DNA of 7,155 nucleotides, from assembly GCA_017444325.1 (NCBI GenBank), contig JAFSWV010000161.1:1-7155 (forward strand), given 5' to 3'. Origin of the DNA: a bacterium. Lineage in GTDB: Bacteria > Auribacterota > UBA3054. The translations under genes and the position numbers were made by a program. The notes beneath the pieces are model-generated. The model was not told where the DNA came from. It did not search any database and saw only the letters and a list, made by a program, of their open reading frames with translations. Position 1 is the first letter of the stretch. Each line of letters opens with the position of its first letter. Shown one piece after another: positions 6,346 through 7,155 of this stretch.

Positions 6346-7155
6346 TTATTCGGACTTTTCTTCCTTGTCTTCTTCCTTTGCAGCGGGCTCCAGGGGCCTG
6401 CCGTCGGAGCCGAAGCCTATGCTGCGGCGGATGAGCTCGGCCCTGGCCTTGGGAACGTTCGTTATCCCGAGGCTCTCCAGGATCTTTCTTTCCGTGTAAT
6501 TCAGATGGAAGCGGAAATACCACTGGGTGTAATCGTAGACGTTGGTCTCGCCTTCCACCACGTCGTAGTAGTTGCTGACGCAGTTCAGGACGACCTTTTC
6601 ATAGGAGTTGCTCAGGGCGTCCAATTCCGTTTTCACCACGGTGTTGGAAGTGACGACCCAGAAATTAGTCCAGGGCTTTTCCTTCTCGATGCTGAAGTCG
6701 CCTATCTTAGCAACCTTCAGGACCGGTATGGGAATCCAGCGGGCCACGCCGGGCTCCATGCCGCGGGAACTGATGATCAGGGAATAATGGCCGCCGACCT
6801 GCAGCCCGTCGATTATGAAATTGCCGTCCTTGTCAGCCGTCGTCTCGAGATCTTTCGAGTGGACTTTCACCTTGGCGAAAGGAATAGGCTTCCTGTATTT
6901 ATCGATGACCCGGCCCATGATGGAGCCGTCCCAGTCGCCCCAGTACATGCCTTCCTCGTCGATGTAGTCGTAGTCGGCGGGGTTGACGTGCTTCTCCTTC
7001 TTCTCCTTCTTTTCGGTTTTTCTGAGAGCCTCGAGATCCCTGGCAACGTCCAGGATCCTGTTGCTCAGGCTCCCCTCGGTCGCGGCGGGGTCGGCGCTTT
7101 CCTCCGCCCGGAGCGCGAGCCCGGCGGAAAGGAGACAAAGCGTTATGAAAATATA
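6346..7155 (-). CDS. Secreted protein with carboxypeptidase-regulatory-like domain, 5' end cut by window
   Basis: The frame stays open from the TAA stop at 6348-6346 to the window edge, giving 269 visible residues; the true start lies beyond 7155. The first visible residues (YIFITLCLLSAGLALRA, then EES) are the hydrophobic core and likely cleavage site of a signal peptide, so only a few residues are missing and the ATG at 6948 is internal. A lysine/glutamate-rich linker follows (about 46-55), then a carboxypeptidase-regulatory-like beta-sandwich (about 80-156), recognisable from GRVIDKYRKPIPFAKV, the TADKDGNFIIDGL turn and the GHYSLIISSRG strand. The remaining ~110 residues are mixed alpha/beta, unrecognised, and end in a charged tail rich in Glu and Lys. 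Such domains usually act as binding or structural modules in envelope proteins; no peptidase domain is present. The gene ends 3 bases before the histidine kinase start, suggesting one operon and perhaps a shared signal pathway (inference). Exact function unknown. Confidence 0.8.
   Translation of the reverse strand, partial: YIFITLCLLSAGLALRAEESADPAATEGSLSNRILDVARDLEALRKTEKKEKKEKHVNPADYDYIDEEGMYWGDWDGSIMGRVIDKYRKPIPFAKVKVHSKDLETTADKDGNFIIDGLQVGGHYSLIISSRGMEPGVARWIPIPVLKVAKIGDFSIEKEKPWTNFWVVTSNTVVKTELDALSNSYEKVVLNCVSNYYDVVEGETNVYDYTQWYFRFHLNYTERKILESLGITNVPKARAELIRRSIGFGSDGRPLEPAAKEEDKEEKSE
6991..7014 (-). repeat. Short purine tract with a 9-base tandem duplication
   Basis: On the minus strand 24 consecutive purines encode the charged linker of the secreted protein. 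Within it the 9-base unit AAGGAGAAG (Lys-Glu-Lys) occurs twice in a row (7008-7000 and 6999-6991). It is a coding low-complexity tract in multiples of three, so length changes would keep the frame. Nothing suggests a regulatory role. Confidence 0.6.

Noticed and set aside
6346..6948. Start of the carboxypeptidase-regulatory-like protein at the ATG at 6948
   Set aside because: The frame is open 69 codons further to the window edge and those codons encode a signal-peptide core and charged linker, so 6948 is internal.

Overview
All six genes lie on the minus strand, so transcription runs from position 7155 towards position 1. There is no gene-free stretch longer than 30 bases. The layout fits a Gram-negative bacterium of the PVC group, most likely Lentisphaerota (Victivallales-like) or a relative such as Kiritimatiellota. 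This rests on three things: a secreted Ig-like plus SUMF1-domain protein of a style I associate with those anaerobes, a PEP-CTERM-type exosortase sorting signal, and an NtrC-type (sigma-54) two-component system. The taxon is an inference, not a proof.

Region 1 (7155 to 2370) is a compact operon. It starts with a secreted protein carrying a carboxypeptidase-regulatory-like beta-sandwich domain, whose 5' end is cut by the window. A membrane histidine kinase follows after 3 bases, then a sigma-54-dependent response regulator (receiver, AAA+, Fis-type helix-turn-helix). Next is an exported, mostly helical protein of unknown function with HEAT-like stretches. Region 2 (2373 to 1741) is nth, endonuclease III, with all catalytic and iron-sulfur residues intact. 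The kinase/regulator, regulator/unknown and unknown/nth junctions are all 4-base ATGA overlaps, so the genes are probably translated as one coupled unit.

Region 3 (1719 to 31) is a 562-residue exported protein. It begins 21 bases after nth and has its own strong Shine-Dalgarno sequence and a visibly lower GC content. It reads like two secreted proteins joined in frame. A short protein ending in a PEP-type sorting signal runs straight into a second signal peptide, an Ig-like region and a SUMF1 (formylglycine-generating-enzyme-like) domain. One of the two FGE active-site cysteines is replaced by Asn, so sulfatase-activating activity is unlikely.

Working model (inference): the kinase senses an envelope condition, perhaps through the flanking secreted proteins, and the regulator activates sigma-54 promoters elsewhere. 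No convincing promoter, terminator, RNA gene, CRISPR array or mobile element is visible. I do not see evidence for a wholly new system. The most unusual objects are the chimeric PEP-CTERM/SUMF1 protein and the placement of a DNA repair gene inside a two-component envelope operon.
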